DNA of 64,000 bases from an uncultured Pelagibacteraceae bacterium (GCA_902554765.1 CACDPY010000001.1:62001-126000); one strand, 5' to 3'; counted from the first letter of the stretch, positions 1-9,093 are shown. The notes: a model not told the origin generated them from the letters alone. Numbers and translations are program-made.

Positions 1-128
1 TTGGTATTAATAGACTAGAACTAGAAGAGGGTGGTTTTTTTGTAATATCAATAAAACAAAAAAAACTAATTCTAGAACACGAGTTTAACAATTTTTTAGA
101 TTTCCAAAGAATTTTTTTTAAAAGATAA
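1..128 (+). CDS. C-terminal fragment of an unidentified protein (5' truncated by window edge)
   Basis: Frame 3 is open from the window start and reads GINRLELEEGGFFVISIKQKKLILEHEFNNFLDFQRIFFKR, stop at 126-128. Confidence 0.4.
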   Translation, partial: GINRLELEEGGFFVISIKQKKLILEHEFNNFLDFQRIFFKR

Positions 129-230
129 CTAGTTCAAGACCAGTATATGGAGAGATAAAATAAAAAAAATTTACTTATTCATCTTGTTCAATTATAAATA
201 TTAGCATAAACACTCATGAAATTCATTAAT

Positions 231-316
231 GCCCTCGTGGTGAAATTGGTAGACACAAAGGACTTAAAATCCTTGCCGCTTGCGGAGTGCCAGTTCGAGT
301 CTGGCCGAGGGCACCA
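231..316 (+). tRNA. tRNA-Leu(TAA)
   Basis: gccctcg/cgagggc acceptor stem, long variable arm, GTTCGAGTC T-loop, anticodon TAA (ggacttaaaatcc), encoded CCA at 314-316. Confidence 0.95.
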
Positions 317-321
317 CATAT

Positions 322-1092
322 ATGATTAAACCAGTAATAATTTTTGATAAAAATAAAAATTCTATAAATATTAAAAGATCTATAGAAAAAAAAATAAAAT
401 TTTACTCTTTAAAAAAATCTAATTTAATTATTGTTATTGGAGGGGATGGTTTTATGCTCCAATCCCTAAAAAAACTATATAAGCAAAAAAAACCATTTTA
501 TGGAATTAATTCAGGTAATTATGGCTTTCTTATGAATAGATTTTCACAAAAAAACTTAGTTAAGAATTTATTAAAAAATAATAAGATAAGTGTTCCTGCT
601 TTGGAGATGAAAGTAATTAATAAACTTAATATACAAAAAAAAGCAATTGCAATTAATGAAGTTTCAATTTTAAGACAAAGTAGACAAACATCATCATTAA
701 AAATTAAAATAGGAAAAAAAACAATAATAAAAAAATTAGTATCAGATGGAGTTTTGGTTTCAACACCAGCTGGAAGCACTGCTTATAACTTATCTGTTGA
801 TGGTCCAATTTTAAGTCTTAATTCTAAAAAGTTGTCAATTGTACCAATAAGTGCTTTTAGACCTAGAAATTGGAAAGGAAAAATTATGAGTGATAAGTCC
901 AAAATTGAAATACTAAATTTAAATCCAAAGAAAAGACCAATTAGTGCAGTCGCAGATAATATAGAGGTTAGAAATGCAAAAAAAATTATTGTTAAAGTCA
1001 GTAGTAAAATAAAATTTGACATATTGTATGATAAAAACAGAAGCCTTCAAAAAAAAATTAAACTGGAGCAAATTAGAAGAGAAACTACTTAA
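322..1092 (+). CDS. nadK: NAD kinase; the ORF-track start at 280 lies inside tRNA-Leu, so ATG 322 is preferred
   Basis: IVIGGDGFMLQSL, NSGNYGFLMN and VSTPAGSTAYNLSVDGPI motifs of ATP-NAD kinases. Confidence 0.9.
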   Translation: MIKPVIIFDKNKNSINIKRSIEKKIKFYSLKKSNLIIVIGGDGFMLQSLKKLYKQKKPFYGINSGNYGFLMNRFSQKNLVKNLLKNNKISVPALEMKVINKLNIQKKAIAINEVSILRQSRQTSSLKIKIGKKTIIKKLVSDGVLVSTPAGSTAYNLSVDGPILSLNSKKLSIVPISAFRPRNWKGKIMSDKSKIEILNLNPKKRPISAVADNIEVRNAKKIIVKVSSKIKFDILYDKNRSLQKKIKLEQIRRETT

Positions 1093-1141
1093 TCTTTTAA
1101 ACTATAGTTTAGGAATTTTAAAACAATTATGAAATTTTATA

Positions 1142-1825
1142 ATGTTATTTTTAGATAAATTTTTTTTATTTTTTGCTGACTATCATCACAAACGAATAAT
1201 TAGATATTTAAAGAATCATGATTTAACAACTCTAATTGATGTAGGTACTCATAAGGGCGAATTTTTGAAAATTGCTTTAAAAATTAAATCATTTAATAAA
1301 ATTTATTGCTTTGAGCCTCAAAAAGAAATCTTTAAATTTCTTAAAAAAAATTTTTCTAAATATAAAAAGATTACTTTTTTTAACCTGGCGTTAGATAAAA
1401 AAAAAAATAAAAAATACTTATATATTAATAAGCTTACAAGCACTTCTACCTTATCCGCTTTTAATAGAAAATCAAAATGGCTTAAATTAAAGAATTTATT
1501 ATCAAACTCTAAAAAAAATTATCTCAAAAAATATAAAATAAGCACATCTTCTTTAGATCAAGTTTTTAATAACAAAAAGTTGAATAAATGCTTATTAAAA
1601 GTAGATGTGGAAGGTTTTGAATATGATGTATTGTTAGGATGTAAAAGAAAGATGAATGAAATACAATATATATTAATCGAAAATCAATTCGGCAATCATT
1701 ATAAAAAAAAAAATTATGAGATTATAAAAAAATTTTTATTTAAAAATAATTATAAAATACTAAAAAAATTTCTTTCACCAACTTTACATTATCAAGATAT
1801 TATTTTTAAGAAAGAATTATATTAA
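1142..1825 (+). CDS. FkbM family methyltransferase
   Basis: TLIDVGTHKGEFLKIAL, CFEPQKE, LLKVDVEGFEYDVLLG motifs. Confidence 0.85.
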   Translation: MLFLDKFFLFFADYHHKRIIRYLKNHDLTTLIDVGTHKGEFLKIALKIKSFNKIYCFEPQKEIFKFLKKNFSKYKKITFFNLALDKKKNKKYLYINKLTSTSTLSAFNRKSKWLKLKNLLSNSKKNYLKKYKISTSSLDQVFNNKKLNKCLLKVDVEGFEYDVLLGCKRKMNEIQYILIENQFGNHYKKKNYEIIKKFLFKNNYKILKKFLSPTLHYQDIIFKKELY

Positions 1826-1847
1826 TAATTCAAATCAATATAAGATT

Positions 1848-3290
1848 TTATAATTTTAATTTTATCAAAATATTGTTTAAACCATAAGCAAAAAAGAAAG
1901 ATATATTTATCAAACATGGAGTAAAATATCTTGGTTGACCCCATAGTCCAGCCACACTAATAAAATATAATATACTTAAAATATTTAGTATTAAAAATTT
2001 ATCATAAAATTCAAGATTTCTTTTCCTATATAACTTTGAAAAAAAATCTTTAAATCCAATTAAAACAAAAAAATATATTATTAGAGAATAAAATATATTA
2101 CGGTCCATATTTTTATGAAAATATTCTTTTGGATTTTCATTTGCTTCCGTACTACCTTTATCTAACATATAATTTTCGTATACTAATGTTGGGTGCAAAA
2201 TACACATTACAATTATTTTTTTGATTAATAATTTTGAGAAATAAATTGGGTTTTGCTTCACCTCGTTTAAAAAGAAATTGTTTCTATATTCTATATTCTT
2301 ATCTAAATCTAGTTTGTTCGTATTTTCAATAGGTAAAATAATTTTTATATTATTTTTTTTTCTCCATTTTTTTTCTAAATCATCTAATACTATCTTTGCA
2401 GTTTTCTGATTAATATTTTTTCTATCAGCATATATTCCAACTACAAAATAATGATAATACGAATAATATTCATGTTTTGAAGATATAAGATAAAAAGAAT
2501 TATGTTTTTGGAGATGATTTAAACCAATAAAGAACATTATAAAAATATAACCAAGTAATAATGGTAATATTGATAATAATTTTTTTTTATATACTAGTAA
2601 AAAGAAAATAATAATTGGGACAATAATTAAAAAACTATAAGCTTTCTGAGCATACATTAAACCTATTAAAGATCCTATTACAAAATTGACAAGAATACTT
2701 TCAGATTTTTTTATTAAAAGAGTAAACACAATTATCATCAATGTTAAAAATAAACTTTCACTCCAAAATGAAGAGTGCCATTGAATAAGAGTAGGCTCAA
2801 AACAAAGAAATAACAAAAGTATAAAAGCATAGTACTTTTTATTAATATTTAAAAATGTCTTAGAAAATTGAAGATTAAAAAAATAAACAGCTAAAAAGAA
2901 CAAAAAAATTTGAAGAAATAAAATTCCAATCTTTAAATTTTTAGTTTTAATAATTAATTTATCATTTTCATTCTTTTCATATATTTCTTTATCTAAAATA
3001 TAATAATAATAACCTACTAAAATTGGTTGTAAAAAAGCACGATCGTAAATTGGTAGTGACTCTGTAAAACTTTTTCCTTGTGATAGATCTGATCTAAATT
3101 TATCTGCCACCTCCCAAACATGCCTCATATCAGATGTGAGCATCATATGTTTTGGTTCATCAATTGAATTACTAACTATTTTATCAAATTTTTCTAAATT
3201 TTTTGAGGCAATCGTTAAACTTACTATTATCCCAATAATTATTATTAAAAAACTCTTTTTCAGTGGTAAAAAAAAATTTAATTTTTTCAT
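1848..3290 (-). CDS. Polytopic membrane protein, possibly GT-C/GT39-like glycosyltransferase
   Basis: 480 aa with many hydrophobic segments; general resemblance to dolichyl-phosphate-mannose mannosyltransferase-like proteins; no diagnostic motif confirmed. Confidence 0.5.
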   Translation of the reverse strand: MKKLNFFLPLKKSFLIIIIGIIVSLTIASKNLEKFDKIVSNSIDEPKHMMLTSDMRHVWEVADKFRSDLSQGKSFTESLPIYDRAFLQPILVGYYYYILDKEIYEKNENDKLIIKTKNLKIGILFLQIFLFFLAVYFFNLQFSKTFLNINKKYYAFILLLFLCFEPTLIQWHSSFWSESLFLTLMIIVFTLLIKKSESILVNFVIGSLIGLMYAQKAYSFLIIVPIIIFFLLVYKKKLLSILPLLLGYIFIMFFIGLNHLQKHNSFYLISSKHEYYSYYHYFVVGIYADRKNINQKTAKIVLDDLEKKWRKKNNIKIILPIENTNKLDLDKNIEYRNNFFLNEVKQNPIYFSKLLIKKIIVMCILHPTLVYENYMLDKGSTEANENPKEYFHKNMDRNIFYSLIIYFFVLIGFKDFFSKLYRKRNLEFYDKFLILNILSILYFISVAGLWGQPRYFTPCLINISFFFAYGLNNILIKLKL

Positions 3291-3335
3291 TTGAGAAATT
3301 ATTATTAGTAATACACTTATTATTTAATTTAATAA

Positions 3336-3364
3336 ATAAATAAACATTTGTTAACAAAAATAAT
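3336..3364 (+). repeat. 29-bp imperfect repeat, copy A (outside the tRNA fragment)
   Basis: ATAAATAAACATTTGTTAACAAAAATAAT; 26/29 identical to 3446-3474. Confidence 0.75.
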
Positions 3365-3386
3365 TAGTATAAATTTTATTGAGTGA

Positions 3387-3440
3387 TGGTGCCCCCGCAC
3401 GGATTCGAACCGCGGACCTATTGATTACAAATCAATTGCT
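3387..3440 (-). pseudogene. Truncated tRNA-Thr fragment (3' 54 nt, from the D-stem end to CCA)
   Basis: Exact 54-bp copy of 4185-4238; the first 22 nt of the tRNA (acceptor 5' strand and most of the D arm) are absent. Confidence 0.93.
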
Positions 3441-3445
3441 AGAGT

Positions 3446-3474
3446 ATAAATAAACATTTGTTTGCAACAATAAT
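3446..3474 (+). repeat. 29-bp imperfect repeat, copy B (inside the putative element)
   Basis: ATAAATAAACATTTGTTTGCAACAATAAT. Confidence 0.75.
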
Positions 3475-3491
3475 CTTTGAATATTTTTATT

Positions 3492-3513
3492 TGGCAACAA
3501 TCTGATAACAATG
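3492..3513 (+). repeat. Two tandem degenerate 11-mers (TGGCAACAATC, TGATAACAATG)
   Basis: Match the TGACAACAATC iterons at 4098-4128 on the other side of the cargo gene. Confidence 0.7.
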
Positions 3514-3525
3514 ATAGGATTTTGA

Positions 3526-4077
3526 ATGTATAAAATATTTTCAAAAATATTTATTATCTGTTCAGCTTTCATATTATTTGGTTGTGCTACTTCACAAGTA
3601 AGCATGGTTGGTCAAAAAGTTTCTTTGGCAAGTTATAAGAACATAGCATTAAGCGGTAACTCAGGAGTGCTTGGCCAAGCGGTTGCAAACGAGTTAGCTA
3701 GTAGAGGCTACAGAATTTCAAGTCCTGGTAAAACAAGTTCGCTTATGTTGAGACTTAATCTAAATGAAGCTGAGATTGCAGAACCAAAAAATTTACAACT
3801 ATTATCTAAAGAAGGTGTTGATGCTGTAATAGTAGTTAATGCTGTTGGTGGTTATGATCAAATGCCACAAAGTGCTAGTGTTCAAATTCTTGAAACTAAA
3901 TCTCTTGAAATTTTAGCTGGAGTAAATTGGCAAAATGGCTGGGGAGGTCAGCAAGGTTCTATAGCAGATAGAGTAATGAGAAAAGGACTGACAAGATCTG
4001 CTAAAGAAATAGTTAATGCATTAGATGCATCTTATTCAAGCGCTGGTAAAAAAGTTCTTAATGTCTTAACTAAATAA
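3526..4077 (+). CDS. Small putative outer-membrane lipoprotein, cargo of the putative element
   Basis: 183 aa; signal peptide with lipobox LFGC (MYKIFSKIFIICSAFILFGCATSQ); no family recognised with certainty. Confidence 0.75.
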   Translation: MYKIFSKIFIICSAFILFGCATSQVSMVGQKVSLASYKNIALSGNSGVLGQAVANELASRGYRISSPGKTSSLMLRLNLNEAEIAEPKNLQLLSKEGVDAVIVVNAVGGYDQMPQSASVQILETKSLEILAGVNWQNGWGGQQGSIADRVMRKGLTRSAKEIVNALDASYSSAGKKVLNVLTK

Positions 4078-4097
4078 TATTTATCGACTACTTGATT

Positions 4098-4128
4098 TGA
4101 CAACAATCTGACAACAATCTGACAACAC
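4098..4128 (+). repeat. Tandem iterons TGACAACAATC x2 plus partial TGACAACAC
   Basis: Direct reading: tgacaacaatc tgacaacaatc tgacaacac. Confidence 0.9.
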
Positions 4129-4184
4129 TTATTATCGTAAGAATTATCTTTGCATAAATTATTTTGATAAAAAAGTAAGTGAAG

Positions 4185-4260
4185 TGGTGCCCCCGCACGG
4201 ATTCGAACCGCGGACCTATTGATTACAAATCAATTGCTCTACCAGCTGAGCTACAAGGGC
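4185..4260 (-). tRNA. tRNA-Thr(TGT), intact
   Basis: Reverse complement gcccttgtagctcagctggtagagcaattgatttgtaatcaataggtccgcggttcgaatccgtgcgggggcacca; anticodon TGT, CCA encoded. Confidence 0.95.
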
Positions 4261-4289
4261 ATGCGCAATAATTATTAAGTATTTATTAA

Positions 4290-5036
4290 TTAATCAACTC
4301 TTTTTTTTATATAACTTAAGTGATGAAATACAATTGCTGCACTATTTGATATATTTAAGCTCTCTATCTTTTTATCCATATCTATTTTAACTAAAAAATC
4401 TGCGTATTTTGATGTATGTTGATGCATACCTGATCCTTCTGATCCAAACAGTAAAATATTGTTTCCTTTCCACTCTATATCTGTAAAGCATTTTTTTCCA
4501 TTTCCATCAAAACCATACACCCAGAAATTTTTTTCTTTTAAATTTTTAAGGGTTGAATTTATATTTGCTACCTCAAATATTTTCATATATTCGATTGCTC
4601 CACTAGCAGCCTTGTACATAAGTTTACTTTCACTCGGAAAGTTTCTTTCTTTAATAATTAATCCGTCAATGTTAAACGAAGCAGCACTTCTTATTAAAGA
4701 ACCTATATTTCTTGGATCAGTTACACCATCTAAACAAACAAATGTTAAATCTTTTTTATCTTTTATAAATTCTTTGAGAATAGGTTTTTCCAAATGTTCT
4801 ATTTCAGCAACATAACCTTGGTGTAATAAATTTTCCTTATTGCTATATTTATCTAATTCTTTTTTTGTTTTAAAATAAACTTTAACCTCTTTAAGTAAGT
4901 CTTTATTTGGACTTTTTCTATGAATGTTTTTTTTACTTTCTTCAGTTAAAAAAACCCTCAAAACCTTTCTTTTAGGATTACGTAAGGCTTCTATTACAGC
5001 ATGCTGACCAAGTATAAAAAAAGACGATTTATTCAT
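4290..5036 (-). CDS. rlmB: 23S rRNA (guanosine-2'-O-)-methyltransferase RlmB / TrmH-family RNA methyltransferase
   Basis: LDGVTDPRNIGSLIRSA, LLFGSEGSGMHQHTSKYAD, LNISNSAAIVFHHLSY SpoU motifs. Confidence 0.88.
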   Translation of the reverse strand: MNKSSFFILGQHAVIEALRNPKRKVLRVFLTEESKKNIHRKSPNKDLLKEVKVYFKTKKELDKYSNKENLLHQGYVAEIEHLEKPILKEFIKDKKDLTFVCLDGVTDPRNIGSLIRSAASFNIDGLIIKERNFPSESKLMYKAASGAIEYMKIFEVANINSTLKNLKEKNFWVYGFDGNGKKCFTDIEWKGNNILLFGSEGSGMHQHTSKYADFLVKIDMDKKIESLNISNSAAIVFHHLSYIKKRVD

Positions 5037-5166
5037 AAAATTTAGTAAGTTTTACACGTTTTTTTGATTATTTTCCCATTAAATCACATATTGCATTTGC
5101 ACAATAAAAATATATAAAACGCTTGTTGTTTGAAGCTTTATTGAACAAGGGGACACTTCCCCTAAG

Positions 5167-5252
5167 GGAGGGGTTCCAGAGCGGTCAAATGGGGCGGGCT
5201 GTAAACCCGTTGACTTCGGTCTTCGAAAGTTCGAATCTTTCCCCCTCCACCA
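5167..5252 (+). tRNA. tRNA-Tyr(GTA)
   Basis: ggagggg/cccctcc acceptor, long variable arm, anticodon GTA, CCA encoded. Confidence 0.95.
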
Positions 5253-5298
5253 TTCAATAAAACTTTTAATAATACTGGAGTGTTACTCTTGGGGTTGT

Positions 5299-5372
5299 GC
5301 GGGTGTAGTTCAATGGTAGAACGCTAGCCTTCCAAGCTGGATGTAAGGGTTCGATTCCCTTTACCCGCTCCA
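5299..5372 (+). tRNA. tRNA-Gly(TCC)
   Basis: gcgggtg...tacccgc, anticodon TCC, GGTTCGATTCC T-arm, CCA encoded. Confidence 0.95.
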
Positions 5373-5420
5373 AGAAATAAGATTATTAAAAATAAAAAAG
5401 AAATGTGAGGAATATAGGTA

Positions 5421-6611
5421 ATGTCAAAAGAAAAATTTGTAAGAAATAAACCACATTGTAACATTGGTACAATTGGACATGTCGACCACGGTAAAACAAC
5501 TTTAACTGCAGCTATAACAAAAGTTTTATCAGAAACTGGTGGTGCTAAAGCAGTAGCTTATGATCAAATTGATAAAGCTCCAGAAGAAAAAGAAAGAGGA
5601 ATTACAATTTCTACTGCACATGTTGAATATGAAACAGAAAAAAGACACTATGCACACGTTGATTGTCCAGGTCATGCTGACTATGTTAAAAATATGATTA
5701 CTGGTGCTGCACAAATGGATGGAGCAATCTTAGTTGTGAATGCTGCTGATGGTCCAATGCCTCAGACTAGAGAGCATATTCTATTAGCAAGACAAGTAGG
5801 TGTGCCTGCAATTTGTGTTTACCTAAATAAAGTAGATCAAGTTGATGATAAAGAAATGATTGATCTTGTGGAAGAAGAAATTAAAGAATTATTGACTTCA
5901 TATAAATTTCCAGGAGATAAAACTCCAATAGCTAAAGGTTCAGCACTAGCAGCTGTCGAAGGAAGAGATGATGAAATTGGAAAGAATTCAATTTTAGAAT
6001 TAATGAAGAACGTTGACTCTTTTATTCCGCAGCCTGACAGACCTAAGGATAAAGATTTCTTGATGCCTGTTGAGGATGTATTTTCAATTTCTGGTAGAGG
6101 TACAGTTGCAACTGGCAGAGTAGAGTCAGGTGTTTTAAAAACTGGTGACGAACTTGAAATAGTTGGAATTAGAGACACAAAAAAATCAGTATGTACTGGT
6201 GTTGAAATGTTTAGAAAACTTTTAGATTCTGGCGAAGCTGGTGACAACGTGGGTGTTCTATTAAGAGGTGTGGAAAGAACGGATATTGAAAGAGGACAAG
6301 TTCTTTGTAAACCTGGATCAGTTACACCACATACTAAATTTGAAGCTCAAGCTTATGTACTTAAAAAAGAAGAGGGTGGAAGACATACTCCTTTCTTTAC
6401 TAAATACAGACCACAGTTTTACTTTAGAACAACAGACGTAACTGGTGAAGTAGAATTACCTTCAGGAACAGAAATGGTAATGCCTGGTGATGATGCTAAA
6501 TTTACTGTTAAGTTAATAACACCCATCGCGATGTCAGAGAAACTAAACTTTGCTATTCGTGAAGGTGGAAGAACTGTTGGAGCTGGAGTAGTAACTAAAA
6601 TTATAGAGTAA
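5421..6611 (+). CDS. tuf: Elongation factor Tu
   Basis: [41 protein letters not shown]. Confidence 0.98.
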   Translation: MSKEKFVRNKPHCNIGTIGHVDHGKTTLTAAITKVLSETGGAKAVAYDQIDKAPEEKERGITISTAHVEYETEKRHYAHVDCPGHADYVKNMITGAAQMDGAILVVNAADGPMPQTREHILLARQVGVPAICVYLNKVDQVDDKEMIDLVEEEIKELLTSYKFPGDKTPIAKGSALAAVEGRDDEIGKNSILELMKNVDSFIPQPDRPKDKDFLMPVEDVFSISGRGTVATGRVESGVLKTGDELEIVGIRDTKKSVCTGVEMFRKLLDSGEAGDNVGVLLRGVERTDIERGQVLCKPGSVTPHTKFEAQAYVLKKEEGGRHTPFFTKYRPQFYFRTTDVTGEVELPSGTEMVMPGDDAKFTVKLITPIAMSEKLNFAIREGGRTVGAGVVTKIIE

Positions 6612-6620
6612 GCTCTATAT

Positions 6621-6696
6621 AGGAGTGTAGCTCAATTGGTAGAGCGCCGGTCTCCAAAACCGGAGGCTGAGGGTTCGAGTCCCTCCGCTCCTGCCA
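6621..6696 (+). tRNA. tRNA-Trp(CCA)
   Basis: aggagtgtagctcaattggtagagcgccggtctccaaaaccgg..., anticodon CCA, 3' CCA encoded. Confidence 0.95.
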
Positions 6697-6716
6697 ATTA
6701 AGATAATAAACTGATT

Positions 6717-6908
6717 ATGAAAAACCCGATTAAATTTATACAAGAGGTTAAACAAGAAGCGTTTAAAATATCTTGGCCAACTAGCAAAGAAACTCTACAG
6801 GGAGCTTTAATGGTTTTCGCTATGGCTGTTGTGATGTCACTATTTTTTCTTCTTTTAGATCAGGTTTTAAAATTTTTTTTAGAAATTTTACTTAAGGTAA
6901 GTATTTAA
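6717..6908 (+). CDS. secE: Preprotein translocase subunit SecE
   Basis: 63 aa, FIQEVKQEAFKISWPTSKET, directly before nusG. Confidence 0.93.
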   Translation: MKNPIKFIQEVKQEAFKISWPTSKETLQGALMVFAMAVVMSLFFLLLDQVLKFFLEILLKVSI

Positions 6909-7438
6909 TGAAAAATTGGTATATTGTTCAATCACATTCAAGCTTTGAGAATAAAGTGGCTGGTCTTATTAAAGAAGAGGCAGAAAAAGCCAAAATTTCT
7001 GAAAAATTTGAGGAAATAGTAGTTCCAACGCACGATGTAACAGAAGTTAAAAGAGGTAAAAGAATTCAAAGAAAAAAGAAATACTTTCCAGGCTATGTAT
7101 TAATTAAAAGTGAAATGGATAATAATATTTATCATATGATAAAAAATATAAAGAGAGTTAGTGGTTTTCTTGGCTCAAAGGGAATGCCAGTTCCTGTTTC
7201 TGATAAAGAAATTGATAAGATTTTAGGTCAAATAAAAGATGGTGTAGCTCAGCCAAAATCTGGTATAGAGTACAGCGTCGGTGAAAAAGTTCAAGTAGTC
7301 GATGGTCCATTCGCTTCATTTAGTGGAATGGTCGAGGAAATAGATGAAGAAAAATCTAGACTAAAGGTTTCAGTCTCAATTTTTGGAAGACCGACACCAG
7401 TAGATCTAGAGTATAACCAAGTTGAGAAAGTAAGTTAA
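6908..7438 (+). CDS. nusG: Transcription termination/antitermination protein NusG
   Basis: [43 protein letters not shown] (KOW). Confidence 0.97.
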   Translation: MKNWYIVQSHSSFENKVAGLIKEEAEKAKISEKFEEIVVPTHDVTEVKRGKRIQRKKKYFPGYVLIKSEMDNNIYHMIKNIKRVSGFLGSKGMPVPVSDKEIDKILGQIKDGVAQPKSGIEYSVGEKVQVVDGPFASFSGMVEEIDEEKSRLKVSVSIFGRPTPVDLEYNQVEKVS

Positions 7439-7869
7439 TGGCAGCAAAAAAAGAGATAAGTGGTTTTATAAAATTACAAATTAAAGGTGGTCAAGCGAAC
7501 CCTGCACCTCCAGTTGGTCCAGCACTTGGACAACGGGGTGTAAATATTATGGAATTTTGTAAAGCGTTTAATGATAAAACAAAATCTCTTGCGGGCAAAC
7601 CTGTGCCTGTAGAAATAACTGTATACAAGGACAAGAAGTTTGATTTTAAAATTAAGTCTCCACCGGCGTCATTTTTTATTAGAGAAGCAGCTAAATTAAA
7701 AAGTGGATCACAAGAACCAGGTAGAAATATAGTTGCATCAATAACAAAAAAACAAGCTGAGGAGATTGCTAAGCAAAAAATGAATGATTTAAACGCAATT
7801 GATTTAGACCAAGCTGTAAAAATTATAGCAGGATCAGCTCGGTCAATGGGGATTGAGGTTAAAGAATAA
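7438..7869 (+). CDS. rplK: 50S ribosomal protein L11
   Basis: [33 protein letters not shown]. Confidence 0.98.
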   Translation: MAAKKEISGFIKLQIKGGQANPAPPVGPALGQRGVNIMEFCKAFNDKTKSLAGKPVPVEITVYKDKKFDFKIKSPPASFFIREAAKLKSGSQEPGRNIVASITKKQAEEIAKQKMNDLNAIDLDQAVKIIAGSARSMGIEVKE

Positions 7870-8558
7870 TGTCTTCAAAAAGATTTAAAAAACTACCTGA
7901 AAAAACAAATCTTTTACCTGCTGTAAATATTGAGAAATTGTTATCTGAAGTAAAAAAGAATTGTACAACAAAATTTGACGAGTCTATTGATTTAAGTTTT
8001 CAGATTAACAACAAACAAAAAAAAAGTGAAATAAATATAAGAACTGTTGTTAACCTTCCTGGTGGATCAGGCAAAAAAGTTAAAGTTGCAGTAGTATGTG
8101 AAGATCCAAAAACAGATGAAGCAAAATCAGCTGGGGCTGATGTTGTTGGAGGTGATGATTTTATTGAAAAAATTAAAAATGGTGAAATGAACTTTGAAAA
8201 ACTTATTTGCACTCCTGCAATGATGATTAAATTATCTAAACTTGGGAAAGTTTTGGGACCAAAAGGTTTGATGCCAAATCCAAAATTAGGCTCTGTAACC
8301 GAAGATCTGAAAACTGCTATTAAAGATGCAAAATCTGGACAAGCAGAAATAAGAAATGATAAAGATGGAAATATAGGTGTTAGTATCGGAAAAAAATCTT
8401 TTAATGACGATCAACTAATTAAAAACTTTAATGCTATAATTGACACATTAGATAAAGAAAAATCAAATAACACAATTAAAGGAGATTTAATTAAATCTGC
8501 CTTTGTTACGTCGTCTATGGGCGTTTCTTATAAAATTAAATTAAGTAAAAATATATAG
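7869..8558 (+). CDS. rplA: 50S ribosomal protein L1
   Basis: GKVLGPKGLMPNPKLGSV; gene order. Confidence 0.97.
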   Translation: MSSKRFKKLPEKTNLLPAVNIEKLLSEVKKNCTTKFDESIDLSFQINNKQKKSEINIRTVVNLPGGSGKKVKVAVVCEDPKTDEAKSAGADVVGGDDFIEKIKNGEMNFEKLICTPAMMIKLSKLGKVLGPKGLMPNPKLGSVTEDLKTAIKDAKSGQAEIRNDKDGNIGVSIGKKSFNDDQLIKNFNAIIDTLDKEKSNNTIKGDLIKSAFVTSSMGVSYKIKLSKNI

Positions 8559-8567
8559 AACAAAGTT

Positions 8568-9089
8568 ATGATGAATAAAGAACAGAAAAAAAATTATATT
8601 ACAGAGATGTCTGCAAAGTTTGAAAATAGTAAGGCTGTAATGGTTACACATTATCAAGGATTAACAATGGTTCAATTAGATGAATTAAGGTCTAAGATGA
8701 GGGAACATGGAATTATTTTTAAAATTACTAAAAATAGAATTACTAAATTAGCTTTAGAAAAAACTAAATGTAAAGATCTATCTAATTTATTTACTGGTCC
8801 AACAGCAGTTGCATTTGGTGAGGATGCTATTATGTCAGCAAGAATTTTATCAAAATTTGCAAAAGAAAATGAAAATCTGAAATTAATTGGTGGAATAATG
8901 GATAACGAAGTTTTGGATCTGGCTGGAGTTCAAAATGTAGCTAATTTACCCACACTTGATGAAGCAAGGGCAAATATAGTAGGTATTTTGAATGCTTCTG
9001 CTTCAAAATTAGTAAGTATTTTACTTGCACGATCGGAAAAAATGAGTAGTTTACCCCCAGAAAATTCTGAAACACAACCCAAAGAGTAA
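8568..9089 (+). CDS. rplJ: 50S ribosomal protein L10 (start 8568 or 8571)
   Basis: [21 protein letters not shown]; between rplA and rplL. Confidence 0.96.
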   Translation: MMNKEQKKNYITEMSAKFENSKAVMVTHYQGLTMVQLDELRSKMREHGIIFKITKNRITKLALEKTKCKDLSNLFTGPTAVAFGEDAIMSARILSKFAKENENLKLIGGIMDNEVLDLAGVQNVANLPTLDEARANIVGILNASASKLVSILLARSEKMSSLPPENSETQPKE

Positions 9090-9093
9090 TTAT

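Larger units (their letters stand above)
3387..4238. mobile_element. Putative tRNA-Thr-targeted integrative element or remnant with one cargo gene and no integrase
   Basis: 54-bp direct repeats (3387-3440 and 4185-4238) identical to the tRNA 3' part bracket 744 bp of DNA; TGACAACAATC-like iterons lie just inside both ends. Confidence 0.6.

Noticed and set aside
280-321. ORF-track N-terminal extension of NAD kinase (MRSASSSLAEGTTY)
   Set aside because: It translates the 3' half of tRNA-Leu; the ATG at 322 after the tRNA is the sensible start.
519-1022. Minus-strand ORFs of 86 and 79 aa inside nadK
   Set aside because: Antisense shadow ORFs with Ile/Leu/Phe-rich low-complexity translation, common opposite AT-rich genes.
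3387-3440. Possible second functional tRNA-Thr gene
   Set aside because: The first 22 nt (acceptor 5' strand and most of the D arm) are missing, so it cannot fold as a tRNA; treated as an att-like fragment.
4459-4815. Plus-strand 118-aa ORF inside rlmB
   Set aside because: Antisense to a well-supported RlmB gene; no recognisable domain.
5148-5163. Small hairpin agggga-cact-tcccct just before tRNA-Tyr
   Set aside because: Only 6 bp with no U-tract; may be a processing feature but too weak to claim.
5529-6247. Minus-strand ORFs inside tuf
   Set aside because: Shadow ORFs opposite a highly conserved gene.
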